Translations under genes and position numbers: made by a program
From: Warburgia ugandensis
Taxonomy: Eukaryota; Streptophyta; Magnoliopsida; Canellales; Canellaceae
Length of the DNA: 64,000 bases
Direction of reading: 5' to 3'
Assembly: GCA_035236585.1 (NCBI GenBank)
Contig: CP141136.1
Coordinates: 27,319,426 to 27,383,425, forward strand
The notes under the pieces: generated by a model
What the model was told of the DNA's origin: nothing
The model's database searches: none
The model's input: the letters and a program-made list of their open reading frames with translations, nothing else
In this document: positions 24,251 to 35,644 of the stretch, one piece after another
How the letters are laid out: each line of letters begins with the position of its first letter
Position numbering within the stretch: position 1 is the stretch's first letter

Positions 24251-25476
24251 TTTCTTAAGGGCCTTGCAATCCATTATCTAAGCACTTCCATTGATATCCA
24301 ACTTGTCCATACATGCTTCCTTGAAATATGCTACTCGTCATTGATGTAGAAAAAGGTGAGATGCAGGCATACATCAATAGGAAAGACCATTTTTTCCTTC
24401 ATTAAGTCATTCACAGCTTCAGATAGAAAATTTTGAATTAGAGAAACACGCCCACATCATCAAAACTCCTCTATCAATAGTCCCATAAGAGTGTGAGTAC
24501 CAAAATAAAAATAAAAATCAACAAACGATCTATTAAAAGTGAACCTAAATCAGAAAAACAATCTGAACCCAATCAATCTAACTATGCAACACAAGTTTGC
24601 AAATCGATCAAATCCAAAAAGAAATGCATAAATCCCTAAGGACAAAACAACCAAAACTCATAACCATTCAAACACAAATCATAAAAGCAATCTAAACCCA
24701 CCCAAAAAGTTAATCAAGATACATAATCCCCTTCCCCCAATCGATCAAAAACAAAAGATATATGTAAAATCCCAATCAACAAATGATTTATATCCACATT
24801 TTACTAAACCCACATTTTGCTAACCTTCAGTTGTAAACCCCCCCTAAATTATCTAGATCCCTGCCAATCTACAAGGTTGAAATTCCATGCTATTCTATCT
24901 AGAATTTCGATCGGGAAGGGAGGAAATCAGCTAAGGGAGAAACCCTATCCAGTGAGGTTTCACTAGCATTTATCAAGCTCTTTGATTCTTTGGTTTCTAG
25001 TTTTGATGCGTGCAAAAAATTGGCATATAAGAAAAGAAATCGTGAGTTTGAGCAGATCTACAACAAAACACCCACACACAAAAATCTCCCCAAAACAGAA
25101 CCCAAATGGAAAAAGGGTGATTTACAAAACATAAAAAAGAGATTTAAACTGATTTTTTGTCAAAGCTAATACATATACAAAGAGAAAGAGACAGAACCTT
25201 GTGATGAAAGGGTTGTAGTGGAGGCAAACCCTGCAAGTGAGGAGCGTGATCTATTGCCAATGAGAAAGGATAGCGTTGATCGGCGACAAAGGATGGGGCT
25301 GCCAGTGAGAAACGATGGTGAGAAGGGAAGAGGAAATCAGATTCGACACAGGTGTTTCTCTCTCTAAAAAAAATAAGTTTGAAATTATTTTTCTCTCTCT
25401 AGAAGAGTTTTGATTTTACACTGAAATGAAGATTTGGCATATTTTAGATAACACCTCAAATATCACGTATCATAAA

Positions 25477-25644
25477 GTTAAATAAGCTTGATATTTCACA
25501 TACACCAAAGATATTGTAGTTAAATAAACCTGATATATCACATGTGCCGAATATATCGTAATTAAATTAATCTGATATCTTATAAATGCCAAAGATATCA
25601 CAGTTAAATAAACCTGATATCTCACATGTACTGAAGATATCACA
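25477..25644. repeat. 42-bp subterminal repeats of the Harbinger-like unit
   Basis: GTTAAATAA or a one-base variant begins units at 25477, 25519, 25561 and 25603, and again at 25645. Each unit has a CTGATAT...AGATATC core. The same GTTAAATAA is part of the right TIR (25705). Such arrays are typical transposase or Myb-factor binding regions; that function is inferred. Confidence 0.88.
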
Positions 25645-25698
25645 GTTAAATAAGCTACATTTTGGAGATATGCCATGATATCTCAGAAATGCCAAACA

Positions 25699-25720
25699 TG
25701 TGCCGTTAAATAAATCCCCC
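25699..25720 (-). repeat. Right terminal inverted repeat of the Harbinger-like unit
   Basis: Read on the minus strand it begins GGGGGAT and continues TTATTTAACGGCACA, mirroring 16152-16173. The bases beyond it are AACAAATTT, which do not repeat the left flank. Confidence 0.85.
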
Positions 25721-25797
25721 AACAAATTTTGGGATATACAGGTGCCACATCAGTAATGATTCAATCTATTAATTTGGTAGAAAATAAACAACCCTTG

Positions 25798-25799
<2 letters not shown>

Positions 25800-25883
<84 letters not shown>
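25800..25883. repeat. (CT)42 microsatellite
   Basis: Uninterrupted CT dinucleotides. It lies 80 bp outside the right end of the Harbinger-like unit. Confidence 0.98.
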
Positions 25884-25887
<4 letters not shown>

Positions 25888-26626
25888 GTAAAGAATTATA
25901 AAGCAATTCTCTCATTCATGCATCTTTAATCCCCAACCAAAGGAAAAAGAGGTAACTCAAATCTGCAACCGAATATACTCCAACGAAGATGCTGAGTTGT
26001 TAGTAACCAACTATGATAGATATTCATTGGCGAAAATGGCCCTCAATTAGTTTGTCTTCAAGATAGCGTTGTTACGAAAAAAAGAGTGGAGTTCTGTTGG
26101 CACTTACAAGAACAACAAAAGTTCCACTCTTGGGGGCTTATTGGAAACATTTTGTTTTAGATCAAGTCGAAATTTGCAGGATAATGATGTTAAAGATGCT
26201 GAGAACTGGAACACATTATATAAATGAGATTTTGGAGGGTAATTATCACACCAGATCGAGATTAAAAGTTGGATCATTGGGTGGTAAAGGCACAAGTCAA
26301 GCCCAAGTTGCGGTGATCCAAATAAATGTTGCGCCTAAAAGATCTTCTGCATTGGATTTTAGATATCCAGGCTCCAAGGACCGACTATAATCCCACCCTG
26401 TTACGGCAGACGACGTCACTAAAAATGCATGTAAAAATAGTTAAACTCTCCTCAATAACATACAACCTGCTCTTATGATCCATACAACTTTAGCTACTTC
26501 ATTGTATAGCTGATCCAGTCTCATCAATTCTTTAGAAGTCTTCTAGTTCGATCATGAGTAGGTTTTAACTCGGGTCAATGAGATGTTAGTTACTCGGTAC
26601 TCAGTGACAAAATTGTTGCGTAAGTT
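25884..26626. other. Intergenic, 3' side of GH3.10
   Basis: The only longer ORF (26097-26390) matches no family recognised here. GH3.10 3' UTR sequence must be in the right part of this stretch, but its end could not be set. Confidence 0.5.
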
Positions 26627-28879
26627 TCACCCATACGCCGTGCTACGGAACCGTTTTAGTGAACAGCGATCGAGAATCCGAACAATGACTTGATTGCTTG
26701 TGCATCTCGGGGTCTTGAATTGGCTCATGGCAGCTCCATTTGCTATGAAATAGTCTAGAACTTTATTGAAAGTTCCCTTCTCCACAATGCAAAGCTCCAG
26801 TGGCCCAATTGAACGAGATTTCCTCGAGACAATGTACCCGTAATCACTGAAGGACTCGTCTAACTCGCGGCAACACTTTTTGAGAATCCCATCCTCAACC
26901 TCGCCCTTGATTTCCCAGTATATCTTGTAGTGCCCCGGTTGTTTCGTCACATCTGCATGACTAGAAAAATCAACTAACTCAGCGTTACTTGCACTCAGAA
27001 GCTGGGATCCTTTTTCAACAGCCAATTGAAGGTCCTTCTCCGTATTTTTGTCAATGTTGACGGTCAAGATTAACTTTCTTCTGCAAATGTAGTTCAGTTG
27101 TGGTGTCCCTTTGTAAAATCCTGCCACTTCCACCACGTCTCCTAACCTGTATCTGTAAAGCCCTGGAAGGAAACAACAACATTTAACACAGCATTACGTT
27201 GTTTACCAAGGCAAATTTACATTCATAAAGGGGAGTTGCATGTAACTGTCACGCATGTCCTTATGTGCAAGCACCAGTAGACGATGGAGGACAATTGATT
27301 AAGATGGTACCAAGTTTGAAGACGACCTCTCACAATTGTACATATGCTATGCTAACCAACAAAAAGCAATTACTGGTGGTTTCCATCTCTCTATCCAGTC
27401 GTAGCCCAGTAATATCCCAAATCCTAGTCGAAGAATTAATGGCAGAAAGTAACAGTATTTAGTGCAGCTTGTTCATATTTAGAATTTTAGACGTGGCATC
27501 AAAGAGACAAAAAGGGGTTTAGGGGAGAGAACCTAGATTGATGATCACATTATCCATTTCTACCGATGAATAGATAACTGGCTGAAGATCCAGCAAAAAA
27601 GGTGGCCTCACAAAACCGTTTTTCTGTGGTTTTGGCATATATATATCCTAGGTTGGAAAGTAGTAAACAAGGAGGGAAACGGGGTCATGGGATGGCAACA
27701 GATTAAACAAACTTCCCATGCATAGACACTGTCGATTTTCCTCGACTTGAAAGAACACGACAATCAATAGTCTCCCTATCATTATTAAAGAATGAAAACC
27801 AGCGACCATGAAGAATGATAGCCATAATTACCTGCCTGTAATTACAAATTTACAATTGTATTTTTCTATATCGGATGCATGTATGAATATGTACATGTAC
27901 GTACTAATTTCATTAGAAGCTAAACTAAAGCATTTGCAAAATTATGTCATTACCTACTATGATAACTATTAATAATGATGCTTCCATTAATTCATTGAGT
28001 TAATATGCATTTTATCAAGAACAAGAAGTCCTTGTTTCCCTTTTCTTTTCTTTTTTTTTCTTCTTTTCTTCTCCACTTCCTGAGTGAAAATGCAAGGTTG
28101 GATTGAGGAATACCAGCTTCAATATCTAAAACAGTACAGTTAAAAGAGGAAACTAAGATGGATTGCAACCAATTAGTAAGTTGGTGCTCCACTTCTGCAT
28201 CAAAAGGTCTAAAATTGGTTGATTTGAGCCACTAATCTAAAATTTCCTACTCTGGACATCCAGTAGTACCAAAATCATAATGCGGAATGACTTATTTTCT
28301 CTTCACTGAATGTGCACTATTGTTGACTCTTTATCCCAACGTCCTAAACGTAGGTTTGTTACTACATTCATGGAAGCCACACAGGTCTTGGATATCTAGG
28401 CGTTCAAATTTAGATAAATCAGGTAAACGGGTTGAATCAACCAAAGATGGGGCACTTCATACGAAAGTGAGGCATCATACTGCAACTTACCATATGGTCT
28501 CGCTCTAGATGGCTTTCATCTTAAGATCATAACATGGACGTTTGAAACAAGAGAGGGTTCGAATATCAAAATCACATGTCTGCAAATACTAGTTATGTTT
28601 ATTATATTCCGTCTTTACTCTAGACTAATCACGCACTAGCAATGGTTTCATGAGCAACCCGTCTTTACTAGTAGAGCCTCTCCCTTGAGCAACGACAAGC
28701 TGACCAAACTTGGGATGCAAATTCAATCCAGTCGAGATCGTTTGTCTTTTGATAAAAGTAAAGGATGAACTTCATTATCAAGAAATCAACGACGTGTTTC
28801 CCTTTTTATTATGTGGGATAACATTTTGGGAAAGAACAATGAACTGATATAGTATGACCATTTCATTGTGTTTGCCTAT

Positions 28880-28921
<42 letters not shown>

Positions 28922-30810
28922 AAAAGTGGTGAGAACCACCTCGTATTGCTGCCCCACCTTTACACGAGAGAGTGGCAATGGGTCTGCTTCTAGAAAGTCG
29001 TCCCCCGTCCAAGTGTCGTCCTCTTTCTGCCTATAAAGAGGTATAAGTTCGTAGTAAGAGAAGGTAGGCACTACACTGAAAGTTACCCTCTCAGGAGGAG
29101 AAGATGGATCAATATTCACCCCAATCCAACTCTCCGTTGATCCATAATCAGCACTCACCAAAGGCACAGACCCTGCATAATGCCTCAGTTTTTTCAAGTA
29201 CGGTTGCATAGAACCTGTCATTATTGAATAAACATATTTAACATGAGGCCAGAGTTTCGGAATCACAGAGAACCAATTTGATCCCTTCAATTCCTTGCAT
29301 TTCTTTTCAATACTCGAAGCCAGAGGTTGGTTTGGAGGGTTTAATTCCAAGACAGCTTTTCTCATCTTGGTTGGTGTAATTTTTGGGCTAAGTGTCCCTT
29401 CCTTGATATCCTTGCATATCTCCTCCCACATGTCTTCAAATGCTGTGAAGGCCTGCACTATGCTATAAGCAAAAGTAGAAGTGACAAAATCTACTTCCTC
29501 GGAGAAAACGAGGCCAAGAAGGAGATGGCAGTAAGTGGATTGATTGTAATCTCCTGCTGAGATTACTTCTTGTGGACTGCAGGTGAATGATTTTGTGGCC
29601 ATTTGCTTAATCTTGAACTCTTCACTTGCATAGTAGTGAGTTGTAGCCGTTCCAGCAGTCAATCCCCCCTTGGTTTTGAACTGTTTGCTACTGTAAATAA
29701 ACTCAAGTATCTTTCCCCCTTTCCTCACTGGAAAAACCCTGATCTCCCGAAGAAACAAAAACTGACAACAATGAGCCAAAAGGGAGGCCGAGAAAGAAAA
29801 AGCCAAAGTCAAGAATCCAATCATCTAGAAGTGTATATTCCAGAAATAAAATAATCCAAAAACTTATGGTCCAAAACTTGGTCATCTTCAATACTGTAGG
29901 ACTTAAAGAGGACTACATTATATGATAGAGAGTAAAAGACCTATTCTGACAATGTTGTAGGTTCTGTAGGGGAAAACAATTCAAAGGAAAATGAAGAAAG
30001 CAAAACTTGGGGAAAGATGAGGACTGCCAGGAGAAGGGAAAGCCACGGAGATAAAGAACAACCAAATTCTAAGCAAAGCAATTAAAATAAACATGAAACT
30101 AGACTGAAGCAGAACCTAATGGTAAGGAGAAGTAATCAAAGGAGTATGACACATCAGAAAGGGTAGTTTAGATGGGGGAAAAAGAGCAAATGCCTTCTAG
30201 TATAGTGTATGAGGTGCAATGGATGTGTGTTTCAACATTCAAAAAAAAAAAAAAAAAGGGAAAATTATGGTAAGGAAGAAAAAACCGAAGCATGAACATA
30301 GTTATCCAAAACAGAAAAATCATACCTTGACCTGAAAGCTGCTGCCAACCTGAAAATTTGAAGTGTGGTCTCAGCGCTGTGGCGAGTAAAGGGCACGTAC
30401 TTAGGTTTTCCATCTGTGGTTCCCGAACTGCATAAAACCATATATTGGAAAGTAAAGAATTAAATTCGGGAGAAAGACCATAGGGAGCAAGATTGAAGTA
30501 GAAACAAGGCTTTTTCAACAGTGCAAGAGGATATGTTTCAATTCAGATCAAACTCACAGCCTTACTGCATCTTTAAGGCCGTAATCCTTCGGAAGGTACG
30601 TTCGCTGCATCAGTAAGGCCTTAATCCTTCGAAGGGTACGTATTGTTATTCATTGACCTTCCTTTTAGTGTATCTTTGTTACGGTCCTTGCAATTACTAC
30701 GTTAGACATTGGATATGTAAGATTTGCTGACCGTTTCTTACCCTTCCATGGGCCTTTTGCATCCTACTCATAAAACTAGGAAAAGCGAAAAGAAAAGTAG
30801 AAGACTAGAT

Positions 30811-30849
<39 letters not shown>

Positions 30850-31566
30850 TGCCGCTGACCATTAAATGAAAAAGTAGGAAAGTAAAAATGGAAAATATTA
30901 CCATAAATAGAGGTTCCTATTCATTTGTCTTTGGTGGGTGTATCTTGCACCACATTCATAAAATAAAAAGAAAGGCAAAACCACCAAAGAGAGACTACAC
31001 TAAGAATTGGTGCAGTTTATTTCCTTGAATGGGCTATGTTTAACCTTACCTCAAGAAAGGTTCATATTCCTTCTTATTTTACAGGATTTCTTGCAACCGA
31101 ACTAGAAAAAATAGTAAGAAAGATGAGAGAAAAGAAAAAGTTGCCTTAAGGAGAGAGTGGTGATGGGTTCTTGAGTGAGGAGAGGAGAGGAATTTCCATC
31201 TGCAATCCTCTGAATGTAAGGCTCGAAGTCTGCATGAGAAGAGACAGGAACCAAGGAAGTGTAGAGAGATTCTAGGGCAGATGGGTCCAGGTCTCGGATT
31301 TTGATTCCTCCAAGCCATTTCTGAAGGTATTCCACTTCGGAATTGAGAAGGATTATGCGCTGGAGTGTCTCAGTCTGCAAGCGGCCTGCATTCTGAGCAA
31401 TCTCTTCGAACCAGCTGATGATCTCATTCTCTTCAAGGCTGTGACGGTTGTTGTTGTTGTTGTTGTTCATTGCTGGTTTCTTAGGGGTGGTAGAGGTTGG
31501 TGGGGGATAAGAGATAGTTTGTGAAAAAGTGTTTTCTTTGGCAGCTCTCTCTTTCTCCATTGTCAT
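26627..31566 (-). CDS. GH3.10: GH3 acyl-acid amido synthetase, GH3.10/DFL2-like
   Basis: Exons on the minus strand: 31566-31145, 30427-30326, 29738-28918, 27162-26627, giving 626 codons plus TGA. The phases join exactly. Intron 1 (31144-30428) starts with GC (AAG/GCAACT) and the others with GT. GH3 proteins join an acid hormone to an amino acid through an acyl-adenylate, in the cytosol. All three nucleotide motifs are present: SSGTTDGKPKYVPF, then VSADYGSTESWIG, then YRYRLGDVVEV. Diagnostic stretches such as SHADFEPYIQRIADG, RHSAETTLQIFRLAAA and the end KRFRSTAYG fit the GH3.10 (DFL2) branch. Arabidopsis GH3.10 has been described as a second jasmonate-amido synthetase beside JAR1, so a jasmonoyl-amino-acid role is likely but inferred. 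The start MTMEKER (31566) was chosen by family length. The frame stays open upstream to 31785. The N-terminus is longer than usual because of a Pro- and Asn-rich segment with about seven Asn. Confidence 0.93.
28882..28916. repeat. (GA)n microsatellite at the GH3.10 intron 3 donor
   Basis: On the gene strand, exon 3 ends ...TTTTACAG at 28918 and the intron begins GTCTCTCTCT directly, so the tract starts inside the 5' splice site. A similar tract (30812-30846) lies in intron 1, also followed by GACC on the plus strand. Confidence 0.97.
30812..30846. repeat. (GA)n microsatellite in GH3.10 intron 1
   Basis: About 17 GA units within the GC-AG intron 31144-30428. A diverged 40-bp direct repeat (TGCATC...CCTTCGGAAGGTACG at 30566 and 30606) lies nearby in the same intron. 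Confidence 0.95.
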
Positions 31567-34078
31567 CTCTCTCTTCTTAGCAGTACGATGGCATGATAAC
31601 CACAAGATACGCTTATCCTTTTGCAGATATAGATTCTTTGAAAGGATGGCGACGAATGTGCACGGGACCGTGCCAGCTTTGACAGCCCCGGCATAATGCA
31701 ACTCTACACATGCGGCTTCGTAATTTGTAAGTGAAAGCCAGTATGAAGGAGGGCCCCCTAAAAGAATAGGTAAGCCCATTTTCAATGGCCCAACCTGTTC
31801 TATCTTCTGGGCTTTAGCTTAGAGACGCCATGCTTCTTAATCGCTCCCAGCCCTTGTATTATGTTGATTTCTCCAACGTTCTGAATCAATAAGCTTTAGT
31901 ATTCTTAAGAGAAGATACTGTCAGTGGACCACGCACATAGACACCATATTTCTCCCCCACCGAGTGCACCCTTGTCAGAAGTAGGCATTAGTTGTAGGCG
32001 CGTATTCCTGGCGTTTTGGTTTTGAACAATTTGGTACATGATTATGACAATTGAAACTCTCAAAAATAAGAGCAGAAAGACTTTAGAGCTACCAATAATG
32101 GTGTCAATTGCTGGGAACCGATGATAAAATTTTCTAAAATATGTTCTTGAAGTCCATAAGCTCTCTAAGGCCTATTGACAGTCGGATGGGCATAGAACTC
32201 ACTATTAATGGTTCATTGGCTTGCTTGAGCTAGGTTTCAGGTTTCTCCCATGACTCTTGACTTTCATATGAACCCAATTGGCTAAGGCTAGGCTTTGGTT
32301 TTACTAGTTTAGTTTTTTATTAATTTTTTTGGTGTTATAGTTTAGTCCACTACTGTAGTCGATTTTGTTAGACCTAGGAAAAACTAATCCAACTTTTTCT
32401 AGTCCCCTTACTGGTCTATGTCATCGGCGGGAAAGGTATGTATTTCAGAAGCATTTTCCATTTTTCAAGCTCCAAATTCAAGAAGTTGGTTTTGCACAAC
32501 AAAATCTAGGAAAAGAAATGAGAAAAAAGGTAAAGGAAAAACCTAAGTGGAAAGTTGAGACTCAAAAGTGGGAAGTGCAAATCATGAGTACAGTAGGAAA
32601 ATATTTGAAAGTCAAATGAGAGTTGGGTCTTCTTATGTTTTATTTTAGCAGCCCAATAAGTGACGATGAATTAGTGTGTGTGCCCATGGTGTACTTGTTC
32701 AATACAATTTGACAAGGATCATGCCAAGTACGTAAAGCACCATGCTTGCCCGGTACGACCCTGATGCGAATGCTGCTTTTGGTTCTTCAATCACTTTCTT
32801 ATGAAGGTTCAATCATTTCTTCTATTCTTTTATTTCCTTCAATCAATTTTTCGTTCCTTGTCTGACCCTTCCATTTTAAAGTAAATAACTAGATTACTTT
32901 ATTATTTTTCACAGTATGACCAATTTGTCCAAGGGAGACTAAATTATTTTTCACCGCCTGATCCTGTTTTCTAAGGAAAAGTAAGTCACCTCACGTTCGC
33001 GCTATGTTTTTAATTACTCAAAAACGATCAATCAACTATATATCAGTCAAGAAGGGTAAAATTGTGCGATGTTGGAGATTTTTTTTCAGTTGTGGTCATC
33101 TATTCCAAGGACCAGAATAAGTTGTTTCTAATTCAAAGCTACACCATGATTTACTTTTCTCGTGATTATATGTTCAAAACTACGGTAAAATTTCTCTATA
33201 TTAGCGCAGCATGCAAAGGGAATTAGACGAGGAGACACTCTAGAGCATCAATAGAATGACTAATCAGGAATCCCATGTCATCGAACATCGGTAATTGCTT
33301 CCCTTATCAAGCATTCGAAACTAGGAGATTAACCATCCAACTCTCTCTCTCTCTCTCTGAATTATATCATGCAACCGATCTCATTAATTTGCATTATAAG
33401 CATTCTAAAAGTTCAGATGGGCCAACGTAATTACGGTCCAAACAAGTCCAAGATGAAACATATAAAAAACAACAAAGAGATGAAATGGTTGTTTCTCTCG
33501 ATTTGCTCCTTGAATCAAAGTCTACGAAAGGCAGGCAACATATCTCATTTCAACTGTATAGGGCTCTTACAGGAGAAAGAGATGTTTAGATACTAAGCAA
33601 ACCATGCACGGGGTTTGTCTGTGGGACAGGGACCATAATAAAAAAAGACACGATATATGTGGCACATATATATAGCAACTGCTTTTATATATCATATGAT
33701 TTGCAGATAAACTGCCGTTGTGTCCCTCTTGCCAATTAAGCCACTACTTTCTGAAAATGAACCAATAATTTCATGTGCAATTGTCTTTTGTGGGTACATT
33801 TCTTGCGTCCATCTAGACAGATGAGACAACTCCAAGCTGTGATAATGTCAATTGTCCTCCACTACCAAATCAGGAAATCTCTCGTGGAGCCTCATTCTCT
33901 GTTTTCTTTGAAGATAAAGCTCGTTGTGCTTTTATTACAGTTCATCTTATGACGGAGATTTGCTTGCTTTGCATTTACAGTATTGCAGAGATGCGATAAC
34001 AGTTGGCCTCTTCAGACGCGGAGGCTTTCCCTCCAGTCTAGTTAAGATCCTTAGTCCAAGGTGGAACAGGAAGTAAGT

Positions 34079-34084
<6 letters not shown>

Positions 34085-34146
<62 letters not shown>
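34085..34146. repeat. (CT)31 microsatellite
   Basis: Uninterrupted CT units in intergenic DNA. An antisense ORF over it is only an Arg-Glu repeat. Confidence 0.97.
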
Positions 34147-34147
<1 letters not shown>

Positions 34148-35138
34148 GCTGTTTCGCCATAGACAGACACTAAATCCGTGGCAAGATGTTGCAAGGTTTG
34201 ACGTATTACTAAACCAATCCTTACTGACCATATATGCTCCAGATCATTCTCTTGCATTGTTTATTTAGACCAAGATATTTATAGTATCTATATCTTAGAA
34301 ATTCTTGGCACCGTCTTAAATGCATCGTTATCTGTCTTTGTCCATGCTTTCATCCAGCACTTCAACCATAAATACTTTGACTTGAAGGGAGGACGTAAAT
34401 GGCCATATATAATACGGAGATAATGTTTGGGCTTTGACGGTTTGTTGAGCTCCCTACTTCCCTTCTTTCCTACAGTGATGCTGCTTGACTGTCTATTTTC
34501 CATTTCCCAGCCGTCCTTCAAACGAGGAAAAAACAAGTATTGGTATTGTAGGCTGAGGACAGAAAGCCCCAAGAGAAAAATGGCCCACTAGAGACCGGGC
34601 CCGTGATACTGACATGACAAGCTCAAAGAGAAGGACGTTCTCCCTTGCCGATAGGACTGATCTTGCACATGGCTGCTATATATGAATGATCAATCCCTGG
34701 TACAATAATTTACCACTGGTACAATAACCATTCACGATTACCATAACGAACTTTGCTTCAGTAGAACATGAGACGATGGGCGTTCCAACATCGAGGAAGA
34801 CCATGTAGGTTACGGCAAGTAGAGCCCACAAAAGAGGCATGAGCGTATATTACTACTCCCAAACTTCAACAGTTTTTCAATGCCTTTATAGTTTACTGAC
34901 ATTTGAGCTTTCCGTAATGTGCTAATGGCCTTGCGAACACCAAGAAATTCCCTGCTCTTCCACTGGTTAGAATTGTCCCGTGAAGAAGTATAGATCCCTT
35001 TGTCATTGAAAGTTTTCAGAAACCAAAGGCCTCACCTTCAGGGCACCATTATATACAATGGTTGGTTAATCCAACCAATCCGATCTCACCTCGAGGACTT
35101 GTAATCTGAGAACTATCTCTGTGTGTGCGTGTGGATGC

Positions 35139-35290
35139 GATCGATCTTATAAGCATTGGATCTTCTTCAATGGCACAAACATACCGCATTATGCACGAAT
35201 GTGGGGTGGATGGGTGTGGGTGATCGATCTTATAGATCTTCTTCAATGGCACAAACATACCGCATTATGCACAAACGTGGTTATTCAACA
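35139..35290. repeat. Tandem duplication, 83-bp period
   Basis: GATCGATCTTAT at 35139 and 35222 begins two close copies. Each includes CTTCTTCAATGGCACAAACA and ACCGCATTATGCAC. It lies about 350 bp from the TRS130 stop codon. Confidence 0.93.
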
Positions 35291-35644
35291 AGAGAGAAAT
35301 TACAGACCCTCCGAATTGTCTTTAATAGTGAAAACAATATATAATGACAAGCTAAATGATCAGTTTCCAAATAAAATTGAGAAGCTCCTATTCTATTTAT
35401 CATCTATAGATGAAATTACATCTATTTGTTTATGTTACAGTAATCTCTGAATGGGACTAACACCTTGGAACTCAGAAGCCCAAGCACATGAAATATGTGG
35501 ATTATACATTGGAAGCGTACCAAAACTTGCCACCTGAATTTACAACCCTCCCCATGTAGAAGTCCCAATTACCTGGAAGGCAGTTACCAAACGAGGAAGT
35601 GGATGACAACATATGATAATCATACGGAAGAACTCATCACAGAA

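Larger units (their letters stand above)
16152..25720 (-). mobile_element. 9.57-kb PIF/Harbinger-like DNA transposon carrying a RecA gene fragment
   Basis: Ends are inverted repeats matching at 20 of 22 positions (16152-16173 and 25699-25720), starting with G5-6 and sharing TTATTTAACGGCACA. The right end has four 42-bp subterminal repeats containing GTTAAATAA, the same core as the TIR. The left end is rich in GATATC. Between them, on the minus strand from right to left, are a Myb/SANT-like gene, a HARBI1-like transposase and a GRF-type zinc-finger gene, all broken. On the plus strand near the left end lie two RecA exons. The left flank is TAA, the usual Harbinger target, but the right flank is AAC, so a target-site duplication is not proven. 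Treating it as one element is an inference from the matching ends and the enclosed transposase. Confidence 0.72.
31567..35644. other. Intergenic region holding the GH3.10 promoter side and the TRS130 3' flank
   Basis: Both neighbours are on the minus strand, so the GH3.10 promoter is in the left part. Just upstream of the start, around 31770-31815, GGCCCA-type words (AATGGCCCAACC, CTGGGCTTTAGC) occur; they resemble site II promoter elements, but no TATA box was fixed. Short ORFs in this stretch look like chance. A long (CT)n and an 83-bp tandem duplication are listed separately. Nothing else was recognised. Confidence 0.5.

Noticed and set aside
25477..25644. CRISPR-like regular array
   Set aside because: The 42-bp units are contiguous tandem repeats without unique spacers, in plant nuclear DNA at the end of a transposon.
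16149..25723. TAA target-site duplication for the Harbinger-like unit
   Set aside because: The left flank is TAA but the right flank reads AAC; no 3-, 8- or 9-bp match was found, so the duplication is not claimed.
26097..26390. 97-residue ORF between the microsatellite and GH3.10
   Set aside because: No family match, no splice or promoter context recognised, and a length expected by chance in AT-rich DNA.
34051..34257. ORF with an Arg-Glu repeat, and similar Ser-Leu ORFs at 25729 and 10632
   Set aside because: They are translations of CT/GA microsatellites.
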